From contig QYAI01000096.1 in assembly GCA_003988855.1 (NCBI GenBank), forward strand, positions 1-64,000: DNA of 64,000 nucleotides, read 5' to 3'. Source of the DNA: Arachnopeziza araneosa. Lineage: Eukaryota; Ascomycota; Leotiomycetes; Helotiales; Arachnopezizaceae. The position numbers and the translations under genes were made by a program. The notes under the pieces were generated by a model. The model made no database searches. It was not told the DNA's origin and was given only the letters and a program-made list of their open reading frames with translations. This document shows, one piece after another, positions 44,503 through 57,500 of the stretch. Position 1 is the stretch's first letter, and each line of letters begins with the position of its first letter.

Positions 44503-47208
44503 GTCGTGTATTTCAGAATAATTCTCAAGAGAAGATCTTTCAGCGAGATGTTATCGCAAAGATCAAACTCAAGTTCCACACTTGAATTTAACATAAGGCA
44601 AAGGTCTCTTCAACTCTAAATACTGAGCCTGTGCAGTTCGAATAGTGCTCGGATATTTGCCGATCCTGGTAATGGCCCATCTGCATATTGGCTGCGGGGT
44701 AAAACATAAGTGAACACAGTGGCGACCAATACGGAGCCTGAACTCGAGTTACCACTTTGTCTAGTGCGACCGTCAACTCTGCATTGTAGAATTCGTTAAT
44801 TTGCCATTGATTTAATAAATATTTGGACTTACGATTGAAAAGGGGAGCTGCAGATTACCCGACAGGGCACGCCAACATGAATACTTTGTATATTTATGTT
44901 GATAAGTTGTGTTTATCGTTCAGCACATGAGTAGAACCGTTCTGAAAGTCTCAAATGCATCAACACAAACCGGTGATATGGACAAATTCGTCAAACGCGT
45001 CTCTTGGCCTGTTCCATGTAGACCGGAAAGACATTGAGTCCCGTGTGTACGACTCACGAGTAAACATGGTGGGGAAACCCCTTGAGGCCCCACATCGTTT
45101 ATGTTCAAGGCATCGTGACTCTGGAGAAATTCTGGGGAAGCGAATTATGGAGCACGCCGCTTACTCCAGATCATATCTCCATTTCCGAATTGATAGCTGA
45201 GCTCCGCTTTGAGATATCAATTGGTCTAGAACTCACGGTTTGTAAAAAAGAAAAGGCAACCGCCCGACTAACTAGTCGTTTTAGAGGAACAGCGAGGTTC
45301 GACGCGCTTTTTTCATTAACATAAGGAAGTGGAGTCTCTTTGAACAGATATAGTGAGGGTAAAACAATTATGATTAGACCTCGCTTAAGTACAGGCAAAA
45401 GAAACCATGATACAAGGTGCAATCGTATAAGAATCTGGGTATTGCAAGCATGCTATCGCTGTGTGAAAGCATCTTGGGATTCCAGATGCAATGTTCTCCA
45501 CTACGATAGCATCTCAGTTTCAATAGGAACACTTGCTATTGAATCAAAGCCAATTGAATGGCCTAGATTACCAGTGTCCCTTTGCCATCTGGTCCGAACT
45601 GTAAAAAAGTGAATACTACCCTGGCGAGACTGAGCCCACTTAGGCACAGGGATACCAATGAACTTATGCACAGCGCAAGAATCCACCGCTCAAACCATGG
45701 AATTGGGAACCTAGGATAGATTAGGTCTTCAGAGCGGATAGCAAGCCTCAACGGCATATTTCTCAAGGTAATTTTCAGTACAAGTCGAAACAATGCACTA
45801 GCAAAGCCCAACTTTGTTCAAATGAGTTTGCCACGCGGCGCACGAGGCCGAGGGGTGCAAAAGTGAATGACGCGAGGTACAATTTCACAACACGAATAGG
45901 TCCAAGACAAGTCAATGACAAGATCTAAAATTACCGTATCGTCCTGGCAGACTTCCTCGAGTGTTGTCAGGAGATTACCAACATCCATCTTTTGCTGGTC
46001 TGAAAGACTTTGCCATCGTTAAAACGTCATCTCTGGCGGTTGGTCTTGGAAACGGCAGCGATGCAACAGTGCTCCACACACAAGAATGGCCATAGCCATA
46101 ACTTCCGTGTCAGCATACGAAATGTGGGTGTCCGACAATCGTGGCCTTCCTTCGGACCATATAGTTCTTGAACATATGGTTCATGTACCCGCGTATCATG
46201 GTCTTGACATGGCTAGAGGTAGATCTACGCGCTCTTCCCTTCCCGTGCACTTCGAGGCCATTCCGTGGTATTTTCGGACAACTTTCGTCCTCGTGGACTG
46301 CATGAACTTGTTAGCTAGGTAGAAGATAGGGATGGAGATTGGAGGCCCACACAGTTTCGGCAATTGAACAAAGTTTAGATATACAAAGATCGGTTAGTAA
46401 ATACACCATCCACGACTCCTCTGCCACGGAAGAGGAGCTGTTCTTGTCGGATCACTGCCGAGTATCTCTCCTAGCGGTGTGGAGCTCGCATTGCGCGAAG
46501 AAAAGGGTCTTCGTGCCAACACAGAGTACGGTGTCTCATGATAATAGCACTGCGCCGAACATTGATATCGAGCGTTGCAGGATTGAGGACGGACAAGAGG
46601 TGCGGTGAGTAGTGTTTTGGACGAGGTGGGGAGTTCGGGTTGGGGTTCTGCCGCGGTTTACCCGAGCACATCGGAATTTCTGGCACTTCACCTTTCTTCC
46701 CCTCCGGATCCACCAATTATACTAACAAATTATCTGTAAGCTCGCAAACTCTTGCTTGTCCTGTATATTTGGGCTTTAAATAGTTCACGAAATCTCAGAG
46801 GGGCTTACAGGTATGAGGCTTATTGTTTTTATTGGATATTTGATTCTTGTCGTCATTCAACAGACCTCGAGGCATGGCGTGTGAAATCATTCAACATTGA
46901 CAAGTTTATCTTCTAGTAATTGTCGTTTATTATTCAGACATTAGAATCCATGTGCAATGAGAGGTCTACACAGTTAAGACAATTCCGGAATCTGAAACTC
47001 GTACAATTACGTCGATTCATTGCTAGTGATGCAAAATCATCACCATTACCCTGTGAACTGCACTCTAGCTTATCATCTATGCTAATATTGCTACGGCGCT
47101 TTCTTTGATGAGCGTCCATTCTTCTATGTTGACTCGCAAACTTTTGTCCTCTCTCTCTCTCTCCGTGAATCTGATTTCTCTTCAGATTGGCTCAAAACTT
47201 CCCGTTCC
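44503..47208. other. Long gene-free region
   Basis: About 2.7 kb between the upstream end of the sugar-transporter gene and the 3' end of the 2EXR gene. Short open frames occur (for example 44955-45200, 46086-46322 and 46471-46716), but none shows a recognisable motif or exon partner. GC is uneven, with a GC-rich patch at about 46.0-46.7 kb. It should contain the transporter promoter; otherwise I see nothing I can name. Confidence 0.4.
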
Positions 47209-48249
47209 CTACTCACACTTGATGTTAATCACCTCGGGTAAGAAAAGATTTAGTCTGCAAAACTTGATCTTCGGAATCTCAATGTCATATCCCGAACCAT
47301 TCTTGTCTCCGTATTGCAAAGCTCTCTGTTTTCGATTCTGATACTCGTCGAGCAGGATTTGTTTGGCTTCATCCAGCCTGCTTCGAGTTTCCTTGCCTTT
47401 CCACTGATAGTCTCCGCCGTTCCAATAAGTGTAATTATTCTCTGATGTCCGTGGTATAGGTGAAAGTTCAATCTTGGCCACGTTCTTTTGCACTATTGCG
47501 CATCGAGTATCGTTAACATCAGCCGAAAAGAGCATTATATCGACCAAACTTGAGTTGGCGGGAATCATGTCTGAGACTCTGGCACTTCTATGCGCATAGG
47601 TGACATTATAGCCCATATATTGAAGTTGATTTTTGTTGAATCGGCGGACCAAGTCTCGGGTTTGCAGACTCATTGGGCTTACGAAAGCACCTGGATCTAG
47701 GATACAAACTCGATCCGCGTGCCAATTGATATAAGTTTTTGGCTCTGTTAAGAACGCAAAATGAGGTTTCGAGAATGAGAAATTAACACCAAAATCCAAA
47801 GTATAGTGACGAAGACCTTCTCCTCGAGACTCGCGACATGTGTGTAAAATCGCTGGTGGAGAAGTATGTGTCTTGTACAGAAATGGCACGAATTTGAAGT
47901 TTTGCTGATATGCCTTTCCTTCATTCTCCAGCTGAAAGTCGTACATCAACTCCCCTAATTCCACGACAGTGACGCCAATTATTCGTGTCTGAAATGCAAC
48001 AAATTCCCAGATTTTGAGTCGGACTAGCAACGGAAGATGTCGAAACTCTTTTGCCAAGACCTCTTGATCCGCGGGGGTAATATTCTCCTCCTCCTTGATG
48101 TTTGGTGGGCTAACAGAGACAGCTTCGATCTGCGGACTAGGAATTGAAATTATCTCTGGGATAGACTCCGTGAGATCAATGACCGTGGTGGGAGATTTTG
48201 CAGGAAGGAACTCTCGTTTGATTCGAGAGGCAGCTTTGGAAGTCGACAT
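47209..48249 (-). CDS. 2EXR-domain (F-box-like) protein with SUMO-related motifs (346 aa)
   Basis: A single exon. The core FRHLPLLVRLKIWEFVAF is the opening of the fungal 2EXR domain, an F-box-like fold. It continues with AILHTCRESRGEGLRHY, which precedes the family's usual beta-rich part (ADRVCILD-type). Family members are greatly expanded in Leotiomycetes and related fungi; their role is unknown. The N-terminal ~75 residues are disordered. They hold VIDLTES, a textbook SUMO-interacting motif (hydrophobic core followed by acidic/Ser residues), and NIKEEE, a consensus SUMO acceptor (psi-K-x-E). The C-terminal third is Lys/Arg-rich. Length is normal for the family and the gene looks intact. 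Confidence 0.85.
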   Translation of the reverse strand: MSTSKAASRIKREFLPAKSPTTVIDLTESIPEIISIPSPQIEAVSVSPPNIKEEENITPADQEVLAKEFRHLPLLVRLKIWEFVAFQTRIIGVTVVELGELMYDFQLENEGKAYQQNFKFVPFLYKTHTSPPAILHTCRESRGEGLRHYTLDFGVNFSFSKPHFAFLTEPKTYINWHADRVCILDPGAFVSPMSLQTRDLVRRFNKNQLQYMGYNVTYAHRSARVSDMIPANSSLVDIMLFSADVNDTRCAIVQKNVAKIELSPIPRTSENNYTYWNGGDYQWKGKETRSRLDEAKQILLDEYQNRKQRALQYGDKNGSGYDIEIPKIKFCRLNLFLPEVINIKCE

Positions 48250-50040
48250 TGTGAAGAGAATAGAACGATGATTTGAATAGTTGATTGGTAGAAATGTGAT
48301 TTGGAAGTGGATATCTCCCTAGAAGCAATTAGAAGTTAATTTTAGTAGTCTGACGGTGATGACCTACTTCAGCTTTAGAATCGTAAAACCACAATGACAA
48401 GACTACTCTCGGAAATCCCACACCCCCGAGCAGATCACCAAACTTGGCTGTAGAACAATTTTTGGATCGAAGAAGGTTGATGGAGAGGAGGAGAGGGGAG
48501 GAGAGAGGAGGGGAACAAGACAATTATTCTGTGTGAAGTCCAAAGAAGAGGCAGCTACGAGCGGGGAAGGATAAGGGAGACATGGCGGGCGTTCCTTCCT
48601 AGTAGATCAAAACAGAGCACTTAACACAATACGAGGAACAAAAACGCGTGAAAGTTAGTAAAGTGTTTTATGATTATCGAACTTGTCATACTAGTCAGTT
48701 CTAAGTTTCGATGAGGTTTTTGTGACAGAAAGGGTGTTTGGTAGAAATAGAAGTGAGCTGTTTTCGAGATCAGTCACGTCAGTGAGTGCACGTGACATTA
48801 AGAAAGGCAAGAGGCAGGTGATTTCAGAGTAAGAATGATCCCAAAACAAGAAAATTCTGCCATGTAAAGCAGTACAACGCTTATTATAGATACTTTTCTG
48901 TCAATGAATCTTAAATATCAGCTTCTTCTTTAAAATATAAGACAATAGAGAAGACACAATTCACCTACCATCATCTAGTTCCTTCTTCTCGGCGTCATAT
49001 TGGCTGTCAATGAACAACTTGGTAAATCTCGCAAATTTTATTCATGAAGAAGAGTCTAGTTATAAAAAGGTATTACTGTGTGAATTAACGTGACAACAAA
49101 CACTTGGTACTGCACTTAGCTTCTATATGTAAAGCGTGCTTAGAAGTTCTTCCGATATTTAAACACCATCCTAGCGATTTATCAAGGGCGTGACGAGAGG
49201 AGGCTGCATTTTACAGAGCTCAGAAAGTCTTTCACCTTCAGTTTTCTTTGATTCTTACATATTTCGAGAAGAGTCAGCGGCCATCTGAATAGGGGTCACC
49301 CTCACTTGTAAGCCTTAAGCGAGCACTTGCGTCACTATTTAGATTCGATCTTCGATATTATTTATAGTAAGGAATTGATCGAAGAACAATGACTATCTGT
49401 ACTCCACCATTTGAGCAGGGATCAAGAAAGAGCAAGTTCCTTCACCAACTAACGTTTGAAATCACGTGAGCTTGACCTCGAGACTTCGAGGTCTTGTCTA
49501 CGGTATCTTAACTGTTCAACTTTACTAATTTGTGTCTCCTTAGTCATGATATAGATTTCATCTTTCTAGTTCATCCACCTCACTGTTGCTCTTCAAAAAA
49601 ACCTTATTACAAGCCAAGATTTTGCACTTTGTCTCACCTGGGTAACCCGAAAGCAAGAAAAATAGGGGGGCTCCCACTAACCCAAAACAGTCATAATTAA
49701 ACTTCCCGCATCCTTCGCGCCACAACCCCTTCACTTCCACAACCAACTATGGCGTTTTTTCCTTCCTGTTATTCGTCCAAGATCGGACTAGCAGCAACTG
49801 AAGCCAATTGAGGAAGTGCTTTCAAGCCTCATGATGATCATTTCGCAGGGCTGAAGTCTGCCTGACCAATTTTGGAAAGATCTCAAACATGGTGGGTCGA
49901 AAAGGAACTTCTGCCAAGAGGCGGGATGACATGGAGATTTCTTGTGTGATCTTCTTCTTGATCTTCTTCTTGATCCTCCCTTTCTTTCTTATTTATTTGT
50001 TTCCGTTAATTCAAGGTCGGATCCTCGTCGCTCCTTCAAT
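48250..50040. other. Long gene-free region
   Basis: About 1.8 kb between divergently transcribed genes, holding both promoters. An upstream open frame (49889-50101, 70 codons, very hydrophobic) overlaps the start of the next gene in another frame. Apart from that I find no gene, repeat or RNA signal. Confidence 0.4.
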
Positions 50041-51367
50041 ATGCGTTCTTTTCTTTGTAGTGCCCGCCGGCATTGTCCTCTCGTTTTTGTCGCTCTTTTG
50101 AATTTAGTAACAGCGGACGGATACACGCAATGTTATTACCCAGATGGTTCGATACCCATTGATTATATCTGGACTCCATGTTCCCCAGACGCGAAAAACT
50201 CGGCTTGTTGTGCAGCAGGCGATATATGTCAGGAGAATGGGTTGTGTTATTATCCGGATACCCAAGGAGCTGGACAGGCGGTCTACAGGGGAACGTGTAC
50301 GGATAGAACATTTGATGACCCTAGCTGTAATGCTGATATCTGCGTGACGGGTATGGATAGATACCCAAATGTTCCAAAAAGTAAATTAACAAACTTCGAC
50401 AGGCTTTGAAACGACCTGGGTATGGGCGCAAGAGTGTGGTTCATCAAGTAATCCAACTTGGGCATGTGGTGTCATTGATGACGATGGCCATGAAGCCGCG
50501 ACTTGCGCAGGATCTGCAGCTACTGTTGTGGTCAACTACATAACTACTACATCAACAACATCTGCTGGACGATACACCGCTCCTCCATCAGTTGACACAA
50601 AAATATTTACCGTCATTACTTCCACACTTGAAGCCACAATTACCGCTATCCAGCAAGGACAGTCAGGTGTTACCTTTACTACGACTTGGGAAAGCACTAC
50701 CACAGAAAAGATCAATGCCGCACAAGCTACCGCTACAGGAGCAGCAGTTACTGGAGCTGGTTCAGCTGAAACGGGTGCCTCAGGTACGGGGTCATCATCC
50801 AGTGCAGAATCAGGAACACCAAACGCGAGCCAGAAACATGCCGGAAAGGTTGTCATTGGAACCGGAGTTTTGATCGCCATTATTGCCATCCCAATTGTCC
50901 TCATTTGTCTTGCAGTTGGACTGTTTGTGTACCTCAAGAGACGTAGGTCAAAGCGTCAAGACGACCCCATCCGCCTCAACAGCGCAATTCCTGATACCAC
51001 ATATCCACCTCCCAACGGCCCAGTAGGAGCGGATCAAGTCTATCCTTACGAAGTACCTGTAAACGAAGCGAAGTACCACGCTCCACAGTACAAGCCGGTC
51101 CCAGGACCAAAGATTGATACATATGAGATTGATGATCAGAATGCTGTACTGAGGGAAAAGTATTCACAAAATCAGTATCAACAACAAGGAGGAGAGGCTA
51201 TGGGGCATTATGGAGGGAAAGCGGAGGAGCAAAGGGCTGAGCTCAGCCCGGTCACGCCGATGCGAAGTCCTGCTCCGGTATATAGCCAAGTTGACATGAA
51301 TGGTTTTGCTCCTGTGGAGTTGGCTGACACAAGTACAAATCATACCGGAGGTTTCAGGTTTCAATGA
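50041..51367 (+). CDS. Cys-rich single-pass surface protein, sensor-like (424 aa)
   Basis: Two exons (50041-50350 and 50403-51367) join in phase across a 52-bp intron with an ATTAAC branch point. The chosen ATG gives a signal peptide (hydrophobic CPLVFVALLNLVTA); an in-frame ATG 33 codons upstream would spoil it. The ectodomain has regularly spaced cysteines (QCYYPDGS, CCAAGDICQENGLCYYPD, FDDPSCNADIC, WACGVIDDDG), followed by a Thr/Ser-rich stalk. One membrane helix (VVIGTGVLIAIIAIPIVLIC) and a KRRRSKR stop-transfer anchor it. The ~120-residue cytosolic tail is rich in Pro, Tyr and Gln. The layout recalls cell-wall stress sensors and is common in filamentous ascomycetes, but no named domain such as WSC is present. 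Function unknown. Confidence 0.82.
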
Positions 51368-51795
51368 GGATGCTACATGAGTAGGCTGTCTGGAGTTTTG
51401 GTGTTGACTGGGAGGAAAGCTTGATCAAGAATTCCGTAGTGGGTGGAGTTTCAGTGTATATCCGTTTATGAATATTAGGAGCTGGTAGTAGCAAATAATG
51501 ATTATTGCATACTCTCAAGTTGGCTTGCTGTATTCCGAAAGCCTGAAGAGTTTGAGCCAAGATGGACGTGTGCGAAATGGAAGCATCTGATTAGTGCTGC
51601 CCACGTGACTTTTAGTATCACTTGGCGGCTGAATTGATGAAATAAAATGCAGAGCCCCTGAAACTAGACGTCAGTTCAGGTTGAAAATGAGCTCTCTCGC
51701 GCCATCTTCAGTTTCTAACACTTTTCATACGAATTTTATCGTCGCGCTGTTGGAAATCTCGTAAGGAAGGCTTGCAAAGATACATAGACAGCCCA
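51368..51795. other. Short intergenic region
   Basis: About 430 bp between two plus-strand genes; presumably 3' UTR and HET-gene promoter. No motif noticed. Confidence 0.4.
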
Positions 51796-54078
51796 ATGGC
51801 CTCCACAAGGTTGCTCGCAACAAACAAATACCACAGTTGCGAATACTGCGAACAGATAATTCTACCGAGCGACTTCGTATACGATTATAGAGGTCAAAAT
51901 TTCCTCAAGGTCTTCACGGTACCATTGATAGAAGATGAGATACTCCTAGCCGCTGATATGAAATGTCCGTTATTTTCAATAGCCAGGGACATTCGTCTTG
52001 TGGGCAGCCACTCAGCTGAGGCATCGTCAAAATTCGGAGCGCAAGAAGCAGAATCTATCAGAGATTTAAGTTCTCTCAGTTCTGTGAAATCGTTTTCAAC
52101 TTTTAAACACGTCTGGAAGCGCTTTACCAAAAGGAAATTATCAGATCGGAACATTTTGAAAAGGAGAATTGTTGGAAGAATCATCACGACGCCTTCGCAT
52201 GCACCAACAACCAAGGGAAGTGAACTCTCCATAAATAGCTTAGGGTTCGATGGATTGTCCATCCAGGAGTATTTAAACGAGTTTCCTATGCAGCTTCGCA
52301 ACTGTGGACTTGAACATTTCAAAGTGTACTTCTTTGGAGTGCCAGCTCCCTTTTATTTTGATATCAGAGTACTTACAAGTAAGTTGGACATATCTCTTTG
52401 ATGCATAAAACTCACAAATATGCGCGGGACAGAATAAAGAGACGTAATAGGAACAAACTTCTTGTTTCTCCAATCTATTTATGAGCTTTGTAGCTAACAG
52501 TGAACAGATGATCCGGCGATGGCTTTGACTTATCGAGCTCCGGATACATATTCATTCAAGTGCCATGAGTATGCACAATTCTTTTTAGAGCAATTCTCAA
52601 AGTGCCAGAACGAGCACGTTGAAGCGGGGACTTGCCCGCGTCTACCAAAAACAGGATTTTCACCTAAAAGATTGATCAAAATCACGAGTTCGGATGTTGG
52701 CATATCCTTATGCTTGATTGAACCAACCCTGGCCTCAGACCCTCGGTGGTGCGCCCTCAGCTATTGCTGGGGTGGTGATCAGCCATACAAGACGACGAAA
52801 GACAATCTGAAGCAGCGATATGTATCCATAATTTTCCATGAGCTTGGAAAGACATTACAGGATGCGATCTCTTGTTGTGTTCAGATAGGAATAACTTATA
52901 TCTGGATTGACTCTATATGCATTGTTCAAGGAGATCCTGATCATGCCGAAGATCTTGATGCCATGCCAGAGATTTACAGCCAGGCTTATATTACCATTGT
53001 AGCTTCGAACGCATCCAACGCATCAGAAGGGTTCTTAAACCCATTCGCCGGAGAAGACTTATCGTTTTCGCCTCTTGCACTGAGGTGTATGGTGAGTGAA
53101 GAAGAGGAGGGCAGTGTGGCCATTGCGCCTGTACAAAGGCCACAGGATGGTATACGAAAAGATCCAATTCAGTCAAGAGGTTGGACTTTTCAAGAGTACA
53201 TCTTATCTCCTCGAGTCCTCGACTTTTCGCTAGAAGGAGTAACATGGAGATGCCCCGCCTCCAAGGTGCGCGAAAAATATCCGAATAGAAACATCTATGA
53301 ATACTATCCAAAAGAGATTCTCCTTGTCAAAGGATGGCGATTCACAGATGGGAACACCCATCATGATGGGAGCCCAGTAACATGGGGCGAGATCGTTGAC
53401 GCCTACATCGAGCGTGGCTTAACCTACCCTGAAGATAGACTCAAAGCAATTTCAGGAATCGCAAAATATTTCAACCCAGGTTGCAGATACTTGGCAGGAT
53501 TGTGGGAGGAGAGTTTTCCTAGTAACCTCATGTGGTATAGTATAGGAGAAACAATACGACCAGCAAGTTACATTGCGCCATCGTGGTCATGGGCTTCTGT
53601 GAGTGGAGCAGTGAGATCGGTTGGTGGAAGCGTAACAGAATATACAGGATGGAGATACGACTACCTTGAGAAACTCCATTGGGAAGTTGAACTGCTCTAT
53701 CCCCAAGCACCTTTTGGCCCGGTAAAATCAGGATATCTCAAAATCCAAGGCCGTCTTGCTTCTTGCACCCTGCTCCGCTCTCAAGAGAATTACGGCGAAG
53801 ACTTGCTACTTCTGAAAAATAAGCACAATGCGACACAGCATTGGTTAAAAAAGAGCTTTGACAGCGCTGAAGACGAAGAAAAAGCTAGAAAGGAAACTGC
53901 TTTATGGTGCTTATTAGTGAGGACGGACCCTTATGAGCGTTGTAAAGTTGCAGAAGGGTTAATATTGCGTCTGGAGGATAATGGAAAATATCAACGACTT
54001 GGTGCATGGAGATGGCAAAGCAAGCATGATGGGAAAGTCGCGATGTTTGATGAGCTAATCACGATTACTGTTGTCTAA
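51796..54078 (+). CDS. HET-domain protein (717 aa)
   Basis: Two exons (51796-52378 and 52508-54078) join in frame around a 129-bp intron. Acceptor choice is fixed by the frame (RVLTNDPAMALTYRAPD). The ATG at 51796 is the first in the frame. The N-terminus has a CEYCEQI pair typical of HET proteins. The HET domain starts with RWCALSYCWGG (~residue 270) and continues through ITYIWIDSICIVQGD, DLDAMPEIYSQAYITIVASNASNASEGF and a SRGWTFQEYILSPRVLDFS motif. All three conserved HET blocks are present and intact, so the gene looks functional. HET proteins execute cell death after non-self fusion. Same strand as, and 503 bp upstream of, a NACHT NLR gene, which suggests a functional pair (inference). 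Confidence 0.9.
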
Positions 54079-54581
54079 GTTAATACGACCGCCCGTCCAT
54101 GGTTTTTGTAATATATATCTTGAGCATATTGACTTAAACATGCTATTTATTTTATATCGATGCGCTATAGCTTAAATAGTAACGTGAATAGTTGTAGTAA
54201 ACACAGTAGTGGAATTGATATGCAACTGCGAAGTTTGCTTATTATTAGCAATATCGAATGCGCTGGAACAAATCTATAATCCTTACTCAGAGGACCAATG
54301 CTTGTTGCTGACAAGCATTAGTCGAGAGCGTGGCTGGCTCTATTGCATCCCGTTTTGTTGTCAGATGCCTTTTGTTGGTTGAGCTCTGTTTGGCTCTCAG
54401 GTGCGGCTGTGACGAGGATTATGAGTACGAGTAGCGGCCATGGAGTTTGTACCCCGGTCGCGATCTGCTTTCAATCTTACCCCTCATAAAAATAAAAACC
54501 CCTCTCTTATTGCAACTGCTGCTTGCCTTGGAAACAAACTCATTCTCAGCAGTGCGACTTTGTATTCCATGATTATGCAAC
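54079..54581. other. HET-to-NLR intergenic region
   Basis: About 500 bp separating the stop of the HET gene from the ATG of the NLR gene. AT-rich at its left end; presumably terminator of the first and promoter of the second. No motif noticed. Confidence 0.4.
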
Positions 54582-57500
54582 ATGTCGACACTCGCGGAAA
54601 GGGAAAGTCGTCTCAGGAATACTGCAGCAAAATTGCGGTTTCTTGTCACCCAGTTGCCGAAAGATCACCGAGAAACTTTTCAGTCCTGCCTCACTGAGTC
54701 GGATCTTCTTCATGAGGTGAAAGATCTCGATGCCTTTAGATTTCACGACACCTATTTCAGACGACTCAATCACTTCGTAAAAAATGTCAAGGAGCTTTTT
54801 GCTGCAATAGACGTTCTGTCTCATGCGGATTCTGACCATTTTGCCATGGTCTGGGGCGCTATTTGCACTATAATTAAGGTCTGCTGTTTCTTCTGGTGGC
54901 ACAGATTTATCTAGGCCGCGACAGGGACTATATGTGGGTGTTGTGTATGCTAATATTCTCTTCTGGCAATAGCTCGCGAATAACTATGTCACATTCTTTG
55001 GAAAGTTCATTCAGAGTCTGGATGAACTAGCTCGAGAAATGAATTTCTTCTCAGCAGTTGAAGGGAGAATTGCTTCTTTAAATGCAATGGAGAAGCAGAG
55101 GATGTCGTGTATTTTGGAAGATTCCTTTGAAGATCTCCTGCTCTATCTGACTGGATTGATGCGAATCTTTTTTAAGAGCGCTGGAAGTAGGTTTTACATT
55201 TCCTGTGTCTGAAAGCCTAGTCTGACAGGAGTAGGTGCAAAGAATAAAGAAAGAGTTTTTGGCAAGGCTGAGTGGAGTCTTTTTCGATTCGATTACGTCC
55301 TAGAAAGTATGAAGGGCCACGGAAACGCTTTGAGAGATAAAGCAATACTGTATGACCTGAGGACTCAAGTGAACACAAAAATAGTGAGCCTAAGAACGAT
55401 ATCTTACCTCAAAACTTACGCTAATATGTGACTCTGTTAGCACCCGCATGTTGAGTATCATGGTAAATGGCTCAAATGAAAGCTCCTTTCAATCTTGTCT
55501 TCTGCTAACAGAACAATATAGAAATTGCCAAGAACATCCAAACCTGGCTTGCACCACCGAATTTTATGGAAAGATACTACGAAGCGAGAAGTCTCCGATT
55601 ACCTGAAACAGCAGACTGGATTTTCGACCACCAAATCTATGGCTCGTGGCTTCATCAATCTATCCACCCCGAGCTGGTTGAAGTAGATTTAGCTTCATCA
55701 ATTTGGGTTAATGGTCTGTAGCATCCTATAAATTTGGCAATAAATACAGAGAGCTTACGATTTAGGCAAACCTGGAAGTGGGAAAACTGTGCTTGCAGCA
55801 GCGGTCACTGAACAGCTGAAAGCCGATTACCCAGATGATGTTTGCTACTTCTTTTTTGATTCGCTCCGACATCAAACAAACGATAGTAGTGCAGCGTTTC
55901 GTTCCATCTTGGCACAGATTCTCCAGCAACGACAGAGTGATGAGAGACTGCTGGAGCTATTTGCTTTCGCAATGCATTTTAATTCTGATGGACAACCTAC
56001 TGCATCTAACCGAGAGGTCGATGAGCTTGTCGATATCTGTTTCCAGCTTCCTTCGATTCGAAGATTGTTCTTAGTCCTGGACGGCCTTGATGAATGCGAG
56101 AATGACGATCTTCAATCTAGTGTTATACCAAAACTTCGAAAGTTCTCCTCTCTGACGCACATCAACTTCGTTCTATTCAGCCGAGAGACCATCAAAGCCG
56201 ACCTAGGAGAACTAGAAGGACTAATGCACTTACATATTGGAACCTTCAATCTCCACGACATAAAACATATATTGTACAAGGAGCTGGTCTCTTTGATTCA
56301 AAAACGTCGCCTTCCTCGATATCTAGATTTGCAGGAATCTGCATCCCGTCTGGCCCATCGTGCAAATGGCACATTCTTGTGGGCACGTCTGATGATATCG
56401 GTCCTGAACTGTCAGGCTCTAGCACACTCTGAGCGTGTCGCTGCCATCTTAGAGGCTGAAGGCCCAGAGAACATCGAGAAAATTTATGAAAGAATATTTG
56501 GTATCATTGCTCGTGGTGGCAAGCCCGCCTTAGAAATGGCTTCACGAGTTTTCCTATGGTTGTCACATGGAATCCGACATCTTATGCCTAAAGAGCTAGA
56601 AGAAGCTGTCAATCCTAACGGAAGAAGTAGTACTGATAATATGGCCTCCTATATGGAGGCTTTCTCAGACACCGTCAGTCAGACGTGTAGCGGTTTTGTC
56701 GAACGGAACTGCAACGAAAGCCAGTCCCAGGCTCTCGATGATATCGGATTTCGTTTTATTCACGCCTCTGTCAAGGAATATTTCACCAATAACTCTACTC
56801 GAATTCATCTTGAAAATGGGGCATTACAAGGGGTCATATTTATCTTTCATACTGCCTCTGCTGATATCTGTTTAGCAACACAGTGCCTTCAGTATGTCAC
56901 TTACAAGATTCCTGCGCAGCCCTTATCAGCGACCTTTGGATCCAATAGATGTGGCCCAAATATGCAACTCGCATTTCCATTGAGCGTTTATGCTGCCCTA
57001 CACTGGCCAACCCATCTACTCCGCACTGAGGAAAGTCTTCTTTCCGCTGAAGATGCGCAGCTGTGCAAAGGAGAATATTCGCAATTGATATCTGCCCTCC
57101 AAGCTTTCTTGAATCAACCCAACGTCTTAACTGCATGGATTGAGGTTTCTTATCTCTTTGGCGAGCAGCCAAGAGTCCAAACCCTTTTGGATTGGGCCTC
57201 GAAAATTTCAAAAGGACAATCATTGTGGATTGAAGTAGTGCCAGAAGTTCTCAATCTTGCTAAACGTGTCGAAAAGTTTGCTTCACAAGTAAAGGACATC
57301 GTTAGCGGTTGGGATTCACACCTGAGCGAGGATCCTGGCTGTGCCTGGCAGGAAGTAATTGCCAACTCAAATTCGGATTTTTTCCCAATGAATCCGAGCA
57401 TAAAAGTGAACCAACTGGTTCCTGAGGTACCGACAGGAATGAGGTTAGCAAGTCAACACGTGAGCCGTATGTCTCAATTAGTTTTAGAGGGCACGCATGA

